Shown: piece by piece, positions 1 through 9,107 of the stretch
Position numbering within the stretch: the first letter of the stretch is position 1
Layout of the letters: the number at the start of each line of letters is the position of its first letter
Source of the DNA: Gemmatimonadota bacterium
GTDB lineage: Bacteria > Gemmatimonadota > Gemmatimonadetes > Gemmatimonadales > GWC2-71-9
DNA: 64,000 bases
Direction of reading: 5' to 3'
Assembly: GCA_029262195.1 (NCBI GenBank)
Contig: JAJCZX010000034.1
Location: forward strand, 86,576-150,575
Translations under genes and position numbers: made by a program
The notes under the pieces: model-generated
Databases searched by the model: none
Told to the model about the DNA's origin: nothing
Seen by the model: only the letters and a program-made list of their open reading frames with translations

Positions 1-60
1 TATCCACACGCTCATTCTTGGCCAGGAGATAACCGGCATTAGCGCTTTTTCGTAATACGC

Positions 61-1281
61 CTATTTGCTAAGTCTGTAGAGACGAACCGTTTCGACGTCG
101 AATTCGCCTCGGTGGCGGCCAAGCACGTAATCCGAGCCGATGTCAAAAGGCAAAAACGATAGTGGCATTGCGACCGGCCCCAGAAGGGCGCCGCTGCTGT
201 CGAATACCAGGTAACGCTGCTCCGGCGTGCCTGGAATTGCGTAGTCTCGCACCCAAAGGTTGCCTTCGGTGTCTTCTAACATTCTGTCGAATTGAGGGAA
301 GAATTCCGGATAGGGCACTTCGTCCAGTATCTCCTCCTGAGGGCCCCTCAACGCTGTCGGAAGGTCATCTATTTCGGTTCGCCGCCGCTCGAGGTTTTCC
401 CTTTTGTGCCCTGGCCCGATCATAATAGGTTCACGGTCAAACCGGATGATGCGTTGGAGCCTCGCGAGGTCGCTGTAGGCGTTCAACTGGTAACTGTGGC
501 CTTCGCCGACAACGGTTGCTCCGCCGAATCCTACGACGTGTGTGGTGCTGGCGAACGGTATCGATCCAAACGCCATGGGACTGGCTCCGCGGTACATCGA
601 AAGTCCCTCGAAAACGCCAAGTGAGTTAGCGATGATGCCGTCAGCATCGAATCGCAGCACTTCGGTATTCATGCTTACCACGCCGTCGGCTTCTGAAAAG
701 ACGAACCCTCCAGGTTGGAATGTTTGCACCAGGATGTCGCCATCGGCGGTAGAGCCCTCTAATGTCATGAATGGAAGGTCAACTCCGTCTTGTTGAAACC
801 TGCCGGAGCGCGAGTAGTGTCCTTCGTTTGCAAAGACCGAGAAACGGTTGCTGTGATTGTGTTCGAACAGAATGGAATCTTGTCGATACCGAAACATCGA
901 TCCCATGGTGCGGAATTCGCCGGGGCCTTCCCCTGAACCACCATTGGTAGTCAGGTGAGTGCCGTCAACACTGTACCTCATTAGCTCTCGGGTTCCAGAG
1001 TTGGCGACCGCGATCGTTTCACCGAACCGTATCGTTCCGGTAATTTCGTGGAATTGGTATTGACCTGATCCGTTGATCTGGCCGATCTCCACCAGGAGGT
1101 CGGCAACCAACCATTGACCTGAGGTGCCTGGATCGTGGATGGCGTTTGCGACGATTGCGATTCCCGCGCTGTCTCTTCGGATCCCGTGGGTTTCCAGGGA
1201 ATCAGCCCCGCAGGCCCCGTGGGAAAGGTGTACAAGTAGCAGTGGGAATCGGATAAATCGTTTCAAATCGCTGGGTATCAT
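61..1281 (-). CDS. Secreted six-bladed beta-propeller protein
   Basis: A 406-residue protein with an N-terminal hydrophobic stretch (about residues 8-22) ending in His-Gly-Ala-Cys, so it is exported and possibly a lipoprotein, although the lipobox is imperfect. Glycine-rich turns such as SGEGPGEF near residue 115 and regularly spaced blade-like beta segments match the six-bladed beta-propeller (NHL/TolB-like) secreted proteins that are abundant in Gemmatimonadota. No catalytic motif is visible; a binding role at the cell surface is inferred. It stands alone, divergent from the CDGSH gene. The ATG at 1281 is the only good start ahead of the signal peptide. Confidence 0.7.
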   Translation of the reverse strand: MIPSDLKRFIRFPLLLVHLSHGACGADSLETHGIRRDSAGIAIVANAIHDPGTSGQWLVADLLVEIGQINGSGQYQFHEITGTIRFGETIAVANSGTRELMRYSVDGTHLTTNGGSGEGPGEFRTMGSMFRYRQDSILFEHNHSNRFSVFANEGHYSRSGRFQQDGVDLPFMTLEGSTADGDILVQTFQPGGFVFSEADGVVSMNTEVLRFDADGIIANSLGVFEGLSMYRGASPMAFGSIPFASTTHVVGFGGATVVGEGHSYQLNAYSDLARLQRIIRFDREPIMIGPGHKRENLERRRTEIDDLPTALRGPQEEILDEVPYPEFFPQFDRMLEDTEGNLWVRDYAIPGTPEQRYLVFDSSGALLGPVAMPLSFLPFDIGSDYVLGRHRGEFDVETVRLYRLSK

Positions 1282-1450
1282 GTGTTGGCTTTTCGTCGGG
1301 GTTTCTCACGATATTGGCCAGTTCGATCCCACAGGACTAACCAATCGAACGCAAACCTGATCAAATTTGCGCGGGGCAGGTCCACACCGTGGTTTTCGGC
1401 GGGGGTCCCCCCAATTAGTTTTCGAATACCTAACTAAGGAAAAAACTGAA

Positions 1451-1636
1451 ATGGTTGAGATAAAGATCAAGAAAAACGGACCGATCCTCGTACATGGAAA
1501 AGTTCGTCTGGAAGGTCCCGATGGTGAGGAGATCGTGCTCGAAAAGGAAGTCATTGCTCTTTGTCGCTGCGGTGAGTCGACAAACAAGCCGTTCTGTGAT
1601 GGCACCCACAGCGGGTGTTTCTCGCCGGACAGTTGA
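1451..1636 (+). CDS. CDGSH-type iron-sulfur protein
   Basis: A 61-residue protein carrying CRCGESTNKPFCDGTH, the complete C-x-C-x2-(S/T)-x3-P-x-C-D-G-(S/T)-H signature, in which three Cys and one His ligate a redox-active 2Fe-2S cluster. The family (MitoNEET type) acts in electron or cluster transfer; the bacterial single-domain members have no settled role. The reading frame is open from 1367, but the ATG at 1451 is preceded by an AAGGA ribosome-binding site and begins a normal family N-terminus. It sits just upstream of the ETF genes, which fits a redox setting. Confidence 0.88.
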   Translation: MVEIKIKKNGPILVHGKVRLEGPDGEEIVLEKEVIALCRCGESTNKPFCDGTHSGCFSPDS

Positions 1637-1708
1637 CCTTAAAAAATCTATTCAACATTAGCAGGCCCCAGCGACCGGTAAGCTTGCGGCAAACTTTTGG
1701 GTGATCAA

Positions 1709-2461
1709 TTGAAAATCGCGGTTTTGGTAAAGCGGGTTCCGGATTCTGAGGCCCGGATAAAAATAGATTCTGGCAGCGGCGGTATTGATCCCGCCAGCGT
1801 GAAGTTCGTAGTGAATCCCTATGACGAGTACGCGGTGGAAGAGGCGCTGGCTTTGAAGGAAAAAGCAGGCGAAGGTGAGGTCGTTGTCATTTCCCTGGGA
1901 GCTGATTCGTCGCAGGAGACTTTGCGTTCGGCCCTCGCCATGGGTGCCGACAGGGGCGTCCTGCTGAAGACTGAGAATGCTCCGACCGATCCATTTGCGG
2001 CGGCGCAAATTCTTGCCGCAGAGTTAGAGGACGGTGGATTCGATCTTATCCTGTCAGGAAAGCTCGCCATCGACGACTATCACCATGCCACGGGAATAAT
2101 CGTCGCCGAGTTACTTGGTCTTCCGGGGGTGTCTGCGGCCTCGGGTTTGACCGTTGAATCTGGTAAGGGATCAGCCGAGAGAGAAATCGAAGGCGGGGTG
2201 GAAGTTGTAGATTTCCAACTCCCGGCTGTGGTGACTTGCGACAAGGGTTTGAATGAGCCCAGGTACCCGGCGTTGAAGGGTATCATGATGGCCAAGAAAA
2301 AGCCCCTCGAAGTTAAGGATGTGACGCCTGCAGATTCGGGAGTTGAAGTCGTGGGTCTCGATCTACCACCCGCTCGTCCTGAAGGCCGCATTGTTGGGGA
2401 GGGTGTCGACGGGGTTGCACCGCTCATTGCTGCCCTGCAGCAGGAAGCGAAGGTGCTCTAA
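1709..2461 (+). CDS. etfB: Electron transfer flavoprotein subunit beta
   Basis: Beta subunit of the soluble ETF heterodimer, which accepts electrons from acyl-CoA and other FAD dehydrogenases. It begins with the family N-terminus KIAVLVKRVPDSEA and carries the late beta signature LPAVVTCDKGLNEPRYPA (about residues 175-192), which contributes to AMP binding. Length (about 250 residues) is normal. I place the start at the TTG at 1709, because this gives the standard MKIAVLVKR start; a TTG at 1697 would add four residues. No clear Shine-Dalgarno is seen. The stop overlaps the etfA ATG by one base (TAATG), so the two subunits are coupled. Confidence 0.92.
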   Translation: MKIAVLVKRVPDSEARIKIDSGSGGIDPASVKFVVNPYDEYAVEEALALKEKAGEGEVVVISLGADSSQETLRSALAMGADRGVLLKTENAPTDPFAAAQILAAELEDGGFDLILSGKLAIDDYHHATGIIVAELLGLPGVSAASGLTVESGKGSAEREIEGGVEVVDFQLPAVVTCDKGLNEPRYPALKGIMMAKKKPLEVKDVTPADSGVEVVGLDLPPARPEGRIVGEGVDGVAPLIAALQQEAKVL

Positions 2462-3426
2462 TGGCGAAGATACTCGCAGTTTTGGAGCAGCGCGACGGTG
2501 CGCTCAAGAAAGTTTCCGGCGAGATTCTGGCAGCGGCGAGGAAAATCGCCGATAGCATTGACGCTTCAGTGGATGCAATAGCGATCGGGCCTGCGGGCCT
2601 GGAGTCAGACCTGAACGGTCTGGCGGCTGACAAATGCACGTTTGTTTCGAGTGATTCTCTCCAACTATATCAAGCAGATCTTTACGCTTCGGCCGTTGAG
2701 GCAACGGCTTCATCCGGGGGCTATCGGGCCATAGTCATTCCTGCAACCGCCATGGGTAAAGATTTGGGTCCGCGTATTGCCGCCCGGTTGAAGTGTCCGC
2801 TTGTGGCGGATGTGACCGCTGTGGCAGACGGAGAGCTTACTCTCGTTCGCCCGGTGTATGCCGGTAAAGCGATGAGTACGGTGAAGGTCACTGCTGGCAC
2901 GGCGGTTGTGACGGTCCGGCCCAACGCATTTGAGGCCGCGGGTTCCGGAAATGCATCCGTCGAAAAAATTGAGTTGCCGGATACTGCTGTGAAGAGGGTT
3001 ACAACCGCACAGGTCAAGGCACCGGAAAACAAATCGCTGGATGTGTCGGAGGCGTCAATTGTTGTTTCCGGAGGACGGGGCTTGAAGGAAGCAGACAATT
3101 TCAAACTTATTGAGGAACTCGCCGCTGCGTTTGGAGGCGAAGCGGCGGTCGGTGCGTCCCGGGCCGTGGTTGACGCAGGGTGGCGACCCCATTCTGAGCA
3201 GGTAGGTCAAACAGGGAAGGTAGTGAGTCCCGATCTCTACGTGGCGGTAGGAATTTCCGGGGCGATTCAGCACCTCGCGGGAATGCGCACTTCGAAAGTC
3301 ATCGTGGCTGTGAACCGCGACAAAGACGCCCCGATTTTTGGTGTTGCTGATTATGGGATTGTCGGAGACTTGTTTGAAATCCTCCCGGTCCTTACAGAGA
3401 AAATAGCGAAAATCACCGCTGGTTGA
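2461..3426 (+). CDS. etfA: Electron transfer flavoprotein subunit alpha
   Basis: Alpha subunit of ETF, 321 residues, the normal length. The C-terminal FAD-binding domain is intact: SGGRGLKEADNF near residue 203, GASRAVVDAGW, GQTGKVVSPDLYVAVGISGA and the terminal ADYGIVGDLFEILP segment, which is the family's best conserved block. It is translated directly after etfB and followed 21 bases later by the ETF:quinone oxidoreductase, so all three components of the ETF electron route are one operon. Confidence 0.95.
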   Translation: MAKILAVLEQRDGALKKVSGEILAAARKIADSIDASVDAIAIGPAGLESDLNGLAADKCTFVSSDSLQLYQADLYASAVEATASSGGYRAIVIPATAMGKDLGPRIAARLKCPLVADVTAVADGELTLVRPVYAGKAMSTVKVTAGTAVVTVRPNAFEAAGSGNASVEKIELPDTAVKRVTTAQVKAPENKSLDVSEASIVVSGGRGLKEADNFKLIEELAAAFGGEAAVGASRAVVDAGWRPHSEQVGQTGKVVSPDLYVAVGISGAIQHLAGMRTSKVIVAVNRDKDAPIFGVADYGIVGDLFEILPVLTEKIAKITAG

Positions 3427-3447
3427 ATTACAAAGAAATGACGACAA

Positions 3448-5106
3448 ATGGCTAAGCAGGTAGTCCGACCGTCAGACAAACAACCCGATCTTCCGATCGA
3501 CAAGATTGTCCTGACCGAAAAGCCCGACGACGAGGTGATTGAAATGGATGTGCTATTCGTTGGGGGCGGGCCTGCGGGACTGGCCGGTGCGATCGAACTG
3601 GCCCGTCTGATCAAGCGGGATAACGAAAACGGCGGCTCCCTCGGCGATGTCGAAATTGCCTTGTTGGAAAAGGCCGAAACGCTCGGAGAGCACTGCCTGT
3701 CCGGGGCCGTAGTAAACCCCCGAGCCTTGCGAGAGTTGTTTCCGGACCTCACCGACTCCGACTTTCCGCTGGGCAATCCCGTTCCGAAAGACTCGGTCTA
3801 TTTTCTTACGCCTGGTGGTGCGACGCGCCTGCCCACTCCCCCTACGATGCACAACAAGGGGAATTACGTAGCATCGATCAGTGAGATCACAAGGTGGATG
3901 GGGGAGAAGGCCGAAGAGTTGGGCGTCAACGTTTTCCCGGGGTTTCCCGCCGCCGCGCTCCTTGTTGAAGATGATCGCGTACTGGGTGTTCGCACGACCC
4001 CGACAGGATTGGATCGTGATGGTGGCGAGACGGCCAACTTCATGCCGGCAGCTGACATTACGGCAAAGGTCACGGCGCTGGCTGAGGGATGTCGTGGCAT
4101 GCTGTCGCAGGCCTATCAGCAATGGCAGAAGATCAGTTCCGAAAACCCACAGATCTATGCGCTGGGCGTGAAGGAATTATGGGAGACGACAATTCCGTTG
4201 CGATCTGTGATTCATACGATGGGATGGCCGTTACCCAGAGACGCTTTCGGCGGGAGTTTTATGTACCCGCTGAGTGAGAACGTTGTGGCGCTGGGTCTCG
4301 TAGTGGGGTTGGACTACCGACAGGCCAACCTGGACGTGCACGGGATGTTGCAGGGGCTCAAAGAGCATTCGCTATTCGAGAGGTACCTGGCCGGAGGCGA
4401 GCTTGTTGAATGGGGAGCCAAAACGATTCCTGAAGGCGGCTATTACAGCGTGCCATCGCGAAACCACGGAGACGGTGTGTTGCTTCTGGGTGACTCGATT
4501 GGTCTCGTAGACGTGCCCTCACTAAAAGGGATTCACTACGCGATGCAATCGGGGATCTACGCCGCAAAGACAATCTTTGAGGCGCTCAAAGCTGGCGATA
4601 CGTCGGCTTCTGCGTTGTCGGACTACGACCGGAAGCTAAAAAATTCGTATGTCATGAAGGATCTTAAGAAGACGAGAAATATCCGACTCGGTTACAAAGA
4701 TGGATTCATTGCTGGAACGATAAAAGCGGGGCTGGCAACTGTGACCGGAGGAGCTTTCCCGGGCGGTAGGATTGCCATGGAGCCAGATGCGGACGTCGAG
4801 AAGGTTGTAGGTGGCGCCACACCCACAGCGACTGGAAGACTTTCGGTCAGCAAAGTGGATGGTGTGTTCAAATCAGGAAACTCTACCCGGGATACAATTC
4901 CCGAGCATCTCCAAGCCGGCGACGACATCGATCAGGCAACTGCGGAAATGTATGTCAACATGTGTCCGGCTCATGTTTACGAATGGGTTGATGGCGGGTT
5001 GCGAATCAACGCCCCCAACTGCGTTGACTGCAAAGCCACAGATGTACTGGGACCGCGTTGGTCACCGCGTGAAGGTGGCAGCGGTCCGAAATACAAACGG
5101 ATGTAA
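3448..5106 (+). CDS. ETF:quinone oxidoreductase, one Fe-S cysteine missing
   Basis: Membrane-associated flavoprotein of 552 residues that passes electrons from reduced ETF to the quinone pool. The FAD-binding Rossmann motif VGGGPAGLAGA lies at about residues 38-48; GEHCLSGAVVNPRAL and the substrate-domain segments are family-typical. The C-terminal ferredoxin-like domain normally holds four Cys (CPA..., then NCVxCKTCD). Here Cys506, Cys525 and Cys528 are present, but the fourth position is Thr531 (NCVDCKATD; codon ACA at 5038-5040). The cluster may be 3Fe-4S or have another ligand. It follows etfBA closely. With menaquinone genes in the window, menaquinone is the likely acceptor (inference). 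Confidence 0.92.
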   Translation: MAKQVVRPSDKQPDLPIDKIVLTEKPDDEVIEMDVLFVGGGPAGLAGAIELARLIKRDNENGGSLGDVEIALLEKAETLGEHCLSGAVVNPRALRELFPDLTDSDFPLGNPVPKDSVYFLTPGGATRLPTPPTMHNKGNYVASISEITRWMGEKAEELGVNVFPGFPAAALLVEDDRVLGVRTTPTGLDRDGGETANFMPAADITAKVTALAEGCRGMLSQAYQQWQKISSENPQIYALGVKELWETTIPLRSVIHTMGWPLPRDAFGGSFMYPLSENVVALGLVVGLDYRQANLDVHGMLQGLKEHSLFERYLAGGELVEWGAKTIPEGGYYSVPSRNHGDGVLLLGDSIGLVDVPSLKGIHYAMQSGIYAAKTIFEALKAGDTSASALSDYDRKLKNSYVMKDLKKTRNIRLGYKDGFIAGTIKAGLATVTGGAFPGGRIAMEPDADVEKVVGGATPTATGRLSVSKVDGVFKSGNSTRDTIPEHLQAGDDIDQATAEMYVNMCPAHVYEWVDGGLRINAPNCVDCKATDVLGPRWSPREGGSGPKYKRM

Positions 5107-5111
5107 CCCGG

Positions 5112-6347
5112 TTAGTAGCGCGGTTCTTCCGTGTGTATCGGGTCGTCCAGGAGAATGGCTTTCATCATTTCGCCGGGTTGAGCGGTTGGCCTGTCGGCGG
5201 GTACCACCAGAAGCGCGTCTGCCAGCGTCATCGAAGTAAGTATTCCCGAACCCTGCGGACCCGTGAGCCGTGCTTCGAGTTCGCCGTTGACGTCTGCGAC
5301 ACTCACCCGCAAGAAGTGTGTCAATTTTGGTCCAAGGCGAACCGGATCAGCCAGCTTCACGTCGACCGTGCGGCGAAACGGTTTCCGGTGGCCCTGGTAA
5401 ATCCTGATGAGGGGCCTTACAAAGAGTTCGAACGTCACCATAGTGCTGACCGGGTTCCCGGGCAGTCCAATCCACGGTTTGCCATTGATGCTTCCGAAGC
5501 CAACCGGGGCGCCAGGCCGCATCTGGATTCGCCAGAACTCCTGTGTGGCTCCGATTTCGTCGAGGACGCTTCGCAAATAATCGTGGTCGCCAACGCTTAT
5601 TCCGGCGGACGTAACGACGATGTCGGATTCGGCCGCTATGAGCAATTTTTCTCGAACGTCGGCAGGGTCATCTTTGGCGATTCCAATGTTTACCGGCTTT
5701 GCGCCCGCCTGTTCGATCATCGCCTGCAGAGTGTAACTGTTGGACGTGGCGATCTTTCTGCCCGCCAAAATTTCTTCTCGTTGGTCGAGATCCACGATTT
5801 CGTCGCCCGAACTCATGAAAGCCACTGTGGGTGTCCCGAAAACTCTGGCGGACGCGAACGCCATTGATGACATGACGCCGATTTGGGCAGGGCCGAGCGG
5901 GGTCCCGGATCGGAGCACGACATCGCCTTTTTGGATGTCTTCCCCGGCAAGTCGGATATTCCTTCTGGAGTCTCGGAGATCGTCCAGTCGAATACGGCCC
6001 TCTGACAAAACGGTCACGTCTTCCTGACGTATGACAGTGTCGCAATTGGTGGGAACCGGAGCGCCCGTAAAAATTCTTGTGCACTCGCCTGCGCCGGGTT
6101 CTCGGTCTGGAAAATCCCCCGCTGCGATTTCTCCGATGACAGCCAATTCGGGATTCAAGCCTTCAAGGTGCGAGCTATCCAGCGCGTAACCATCCATGGC
6201 CGAATTGTCCCACGGAGGAATCTGAAGTGGACTTGTGACATCTTCTGCCAGCACCCGACCTCTGGCTGCACTTATTGGCAGGCTTTCAGCGGGCAGAGGA
6301 TTGTGCCCGCGAGTTATGGTGCGGGCGGCTTGGGATGGGGTCAGCAT
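5112..6347 (-). CDS. moeA: Molybdopterin molybdenumtransferase MoeA
   Basis: A 411-residue MoeA/gephyrin-E type enzyme that inserts molybdate into adenylylated molybdopterin. Visible family blocks are PWDNSAMDGYA (about residues 44-54), GEIAAGDFP, IFTGAPVPTNCDTVIRQED, TSAGISVGDHDYL and the PGAPVGFG...GLPGNPVS segment, plus a C-terminal domain IV. It is the last gene of a long minus-strand operon and its ATG abuts the mobB stop without a gap. The 3' end converges with the ETF:quinone oxidoreductase gene only five bases away; no terminator is seen between them. Confidence 0.95.
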   Translation of the reverse strand: MLTPSQAARTITRGHNPLPAESLPISAARGRVLAEDVTSPLQIPPWDNSAMDGYALDSSHLEGLNPELAVIGEIAAGDFPDREPGAGECTRIFTGAPVPTNCDTVIRQEDVTVLSEGRIRLDDLRDSRRNIRLAGEDIQKGDVVLRSGTPLGPAQIGVMSSMAFASARVFGTPTVAFMSSGDEIVDLDQREEILAGRKIATSNSYTLQAMIEQAGAKPVNIGIAKDDPADVREKLLIAAESDIVVTSAGISVGDHDYLRSVLDEIGATQEFWRIQMRPGAPVGFGSINGKPWIGLPGNPVSTMVTFELFVRPLIRIYQGHRKPFRRTVDVKLADPVRLGPKLTHFLRVSVADVNGELEARLTGPQGSGILTSMTLADALLVVPADRPTAQPGEMMKAILLDDPIHTEEPRY

Positions 6348-6884
6348 CTAATCAGTTGTAACTATCTTCGCTTTCGCCCACATGATTTGCGAAAGTGTGA
6401 CCATCCAGGCGGTGTCCTTGAAACGAAAAACAGGGATGTTGAATTCCAGATCATCACGATCGGTAACGAGGGAGATCCAATTGCTACTGTTCTCAGCCGA
6501 CGGGTCGTAAAGCGGAGGTTCTGTGCAATCTTTGCGGCAGACTTCGATTTTGGGAAGACTATGCGTCTTGAATCCTTCAACCAGAACGATGTCGTTTTCC
6601 ATCAGGTACTTTTTGGTGAGGTCGACCGGGTCGCTCTCTTCCTGCTGACGTTCGAAAATCACGCGTTGCTCGGCGGTTTCGTAAATAACCTGGTTGGCCT
6701 TCCCTTCGTTGAAGTGCCTCCAGGTGTCGGTACCCTCGGTATCTATGTTGGGGTGGTGGCAGGAATGCTTGATGGTGCCCACCTTTTTGCCCCGTCGCTG
6801 GAAGTCGGCCGCGAGCGCTGTGACCAACGTGGTTTTTCCAGAATCTTTTCTACCAATGATGGAAACTATTCTAGTCTCAGCCAC
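6348..6884 (-). CDS. mobB: Molybdopterin-guanine dinucleotide biosynthesis adaptor MobB
   Basis: A 178-residue P-loop GTPase. The Walker A motif GRKDSGKTTL is at about residues 11-20, followed by GTIKHSCHHPNIDTEGTDTWRH, the region typical of MobB, and VEGFKTHSLPKIEV, the late family block. MobB helps MobA attach GMP to molybdopterin. The first 19 bases of its coding sequence overlap the end of mobA and the stop abuts moeA, so mobA-mobB-moeA are coupled. ATG start at 6884. Confidence 0.92.
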   Translation of the reverse strand: MAETRIVSIIGRKDSGKTTLVTALAADFQRRGKKVGTIKHSCHHPNIDTEGTDTWRHFNEGKANQVIYETAEQRVIFERQQEESDPVDLTKKYLMENDIVLVEGFKTHSLPKIEVCRKDCTEPPLYDPSAENSSNWISLVTDRDDLEFNIPVFRFKDTAWMVTLSQIMWAKAKIVTTD

Positions 6885-7465
6885 ATTTCTTCTGCCTGTT
6901 TCAAGTCGTCATCGCTATTGATATTGAAAAACAAACGTTCGGGATTGCCGCATTTTTCCACTTCGCTCAACGGGAGCAACGCAACCCTGACCTTGTTGTG
7001 GAAACCGATAGCCCGAAGGTCATCGGAATGTAACTGATCGTCGATTGCTTTACTGCATACCGGACCGTAAACGCCACAGAGTGGCTCCATTCCCCGTCTT
7101 CCGTTGCTCGCAGGAAGAAATACATCGCTATCTCCGAACCCGTCGCGGAGTCGTGCGAGAAGGTCGCGGTTTAAGAACGGCATGTCCCAGGCTGCGATTA
7201 AAACCGGTCCGGGTTGGTGGGTAATTGCAGTGTGAATTCCTCCGAGAGTGCCTTTTCCCGGAACGGCATCCACGACGGTTGTATAACCCGAGCCGAGGTG
7301 GGTTTGTTCAGGAGATCCAAAAATAACGATCGGATGAGATCCGGTGGTGTCTTCCAAAAGGCGGGCTATCCTGTCCAAAACCCTTTCGCCGCCAACGGTG
7401 CAGAGGCCCTTCGGTTTCCCACCGAACCTTCGTGCGGCGCCACCGGCCAGGATTGCGGCTCTCAA
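6866..7465 (-). CDS. mobA: Molybdenum cofactor guanylyltransferase MobA
   Basis: A 199-residue nucleotidyltransferase that transfers GMP from GTP to molybdopterin. The N-terminal signature LAGGAARRFGGKPKGL is the GTP-binding loop (LAGGxxxRxGxxKxL form) and AAWDMPFLNRDLL carries the metal-binding Asp (xxxDMPF). The start is a TTG at 7465 that overlaps the upstream gene's TGA, a TTGA coupling. Together with fdhD this suggests that a bis-MGD enzyme such as a formate dehydrogenase is served, although none is encoded here. Confidence 0.92.
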   Translation of the reverse strand: MRAAILAGGAARRFGGKPKGLCTVGGERVLDRIARLLEDTTGSHPIVIFGSPEQTHLGSGYTTVVDAVPGKGTLGGIHTAITHQPGPVLIAAWDMPFLNRDLLARLRDGFGDSDVFLPASNGRRGMEPLCGVYGPVCSKAIDDQLHSDDLRAIGFHNKVRVALLPLSEVEKCGNPERLFFNINSDDDLKQAEEMWLRLE

Positions 7466-8349
7466 TTGCGTCGTGATGTGCGGCCTCGACGTTGTTGCAT
7501 CGTAATACCGACCCCGACGATCAACGAAGGGGTGTGTGTCCAGTCTTTTGAAATCTCCGCTTCGCCGAGGACATTAGCTGCTGATCGCACCACCGCCCGG
7601 TTGTAGATCTGGTCCCGAATTTCAATGCGGAAAAAGTAGCCATTCTTGGCCGGGATCATCAAACCGAACCCGTAATTCGCGGTCAGCCCGGCTGTGCTCG
7701 TTTCATCATCGATTATTATCGGGCGATCGACGTTGTCCAGGAACCCGTCTCCGTTGAGGTCGGATGCCGGTGCTTGCCCGGCAACGGCGGCAGAGCTTCG
7801 TCCCAGATCGGTTATGCCTCCGCCTACCCTGAGGTACGGTCTCACCGCAGCGGTGGGTAGAGGTCGAAGGGTTATGTCCAACAACAGGCTTATCGCTCCG
7901 AACGTGTTGTTTTCCCGGTCAATGTCAGCGCAAAACTGATCGTTGAAGCCCCGCGCTTCCGGAGACCCGGGCGATGGCGTGTCGGCGAAAACGATTTCGC
8001 AGCGATCCTTCTGGGCCGGTCCGGTATATGAGACCTCTCCTCCCAATCCGACGAACTGGTTCACGAACAGAGTAGCTGTGCCCCCGGCGGTTATACCTCG
8101 CCCCGTGTTTCGAGTGAGGGCGAAGGTATCCACGCCTACCACGGTCAGTTGGTTGTTGATGAGGAGAACGGGCTGGTTTCCTACTTCCCACAGGTCGTCG
8201 CCCCGCACCCCTCCCGCGAATCCCGAAATGAGGAGTTTTGGCTCGGGCGCTGGTTCCTGGGCAGAACTTACTGCCGTCCAAAGAATCAGTAGTGTCATTG
8301 CGAAAACTGGTAGCATGACCCGTAGATTCCGCTCAAAACGCTTCTTCAT
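7462..8349 (-). CDS. Outer-membrane beta-barrel protein inside the Moco operon
   Basis: A 295-residue exported protein with a basic N-terminus (MKKRFERNLR), a hydrophobic signal segment and a cleavage site after Ser-Ser-Ala-Gln. The rest alternates short amphipathic beta strands with loops (for example GAISLLLDITLRPLP, PYLRVGGGITDLG, YFFRIEIRDQIYNR), as in small OmpA/OmpW-like barrels. A loop near residue 212 has DLNGDGFLDNVD, a calcium-loop-like sequence, and two Cys flank a second loop. It lies between fdhD and mobA with overlaps on both sides. A role in oxyanion uptake is possible but unproven; I do not recognise the family. Confidence 0.65.
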   Translation of the reverse strand: MKKRFERNLRVMLPVFAMTLLILWTAVSSAQEPAPEPKLLISGFAGGVRGDDLWEVGNQPVLLINNQLTVVGVDTFALTRNTGRGITAGGTATLFVNQFVGLGGEVSYTGPAQKDRCEIVFADTPSPGSPEARGFNDQFCADIDRENNTFGAISLLLDITLRPLPTAAVRPYLRVGGGITDLGRSSAAVAGQAPASDLNGDGFLDNVDRPIIIDDETSTAGLTANYGFGLMIPAKNGYFFRIEIRDQIYNRAVVRSAANVLGEAEISKDWTHTPSLIVGVGITMQQRRGRTSRRN

Positions 8350-9107
8350 TGGATTCCCTCCGTTTGCGGCGGTTCATGCACATGTGGTTCCCCACTCACA
8401 GCACGTCCCACGAGTGTCATTCCACTTCGACCGGCGATGTCGGCGGCCAGAGTTGATGGTACCGACGGAGTCGCAACATAGACAAGGCCCGCCCGCGCTG
8501 CCTTAAAAGCTAACTCGGCCGAAATCCTCCCCGTCACCAACAGACCCATTGGACCGAGGTCCCTGCGCTCAATCACAGCCTGGCCGATCACCTTGTCGAC
8601 CGCGTTGTGCCGTCCAATATCCTCAGCCGTGGCTACAAACTCACCCCCATCAACCAACGCCGCGGCATGGATTCCACCAGTATCCTGGTATCGCGATCCC
8701 GCCTGAAACAATTGCTTGAAAAGTCGTCGGAATTCGTCCCGGGAGATCACAGCGCCTCGTCGAGGCTGTTGTTTTACGGTGGCTGGATCACTCAGAGGGG
8801 TCGTCACCGCTCCGCATCCCGAGGCAAGGACCCTTTTACGGTCTTCAGCTTCCACTTCGGCGACACGGGTGGCATCCAACTCGACCCAAAATCCAAGATC
8901 GGTCGGACACGGACGCAGGTCTGTAACGTCGTCCATTGACTGGATATATCCCTCACCGTAGAGCCACCCGATCACGAGATCCTCCAAACGTTCCGGCGTG
9001 CACATCCAACTCACCGCTGGTTGTTTGTTTATTTCCAGCCAGACCGGAACCTCTTCCACCAGCGCCATCCTGGACATTTTTCCACCACGTTTGGCTGAAG
9101 CTGTCAC
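8346..9107 (-). CDS. fdhD: Formate dehydrogenase sulfurtransferase FdhD, variant CxxC
   Basis: FdhD moves sulfur from IscS to bis-MGD so that formate dehydrogenase becomes active. The 253-residue product has the family blocks LVIGWLYGEGYI, GGIHAAALVDG, EDIGRHNAVDKVIG and TGRISAELAFKAARAG. The usual CGxC loop reads SGCGAVTT: Cys98 is kept but the second Cys is Val101. In E. coli both cysteines matter for activity, so this form may use a single persulfide-carrying Cys. The GTG at 9107 overlaps the queD stop; an ATG at 9077 or 9068 could be the real start. Confidence 0.9.
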   Translation of the reverse strand: MTASAKRGGKMSRMALVEEVPVWLEINKQPAVSWMCTPERLEDLVIGWLYGEGYIQSMDDVTDLRPCPTDLGFWVELDATRVAEVEAEDRKRVLASGCGAVTTPLSDPATVKQQPRRGAVISRDEFRRLFKQLFQAGSRYQDTGGIHAAALVDGGEFVATAEDIGRHNAVDKVIGQAVIERRDLGPMGLLVTGRISAELAFKAARAGLVYVATPSVPSTLAADIAGRSGMTLVGRAVSGEPHVHEPPQTEGIQ

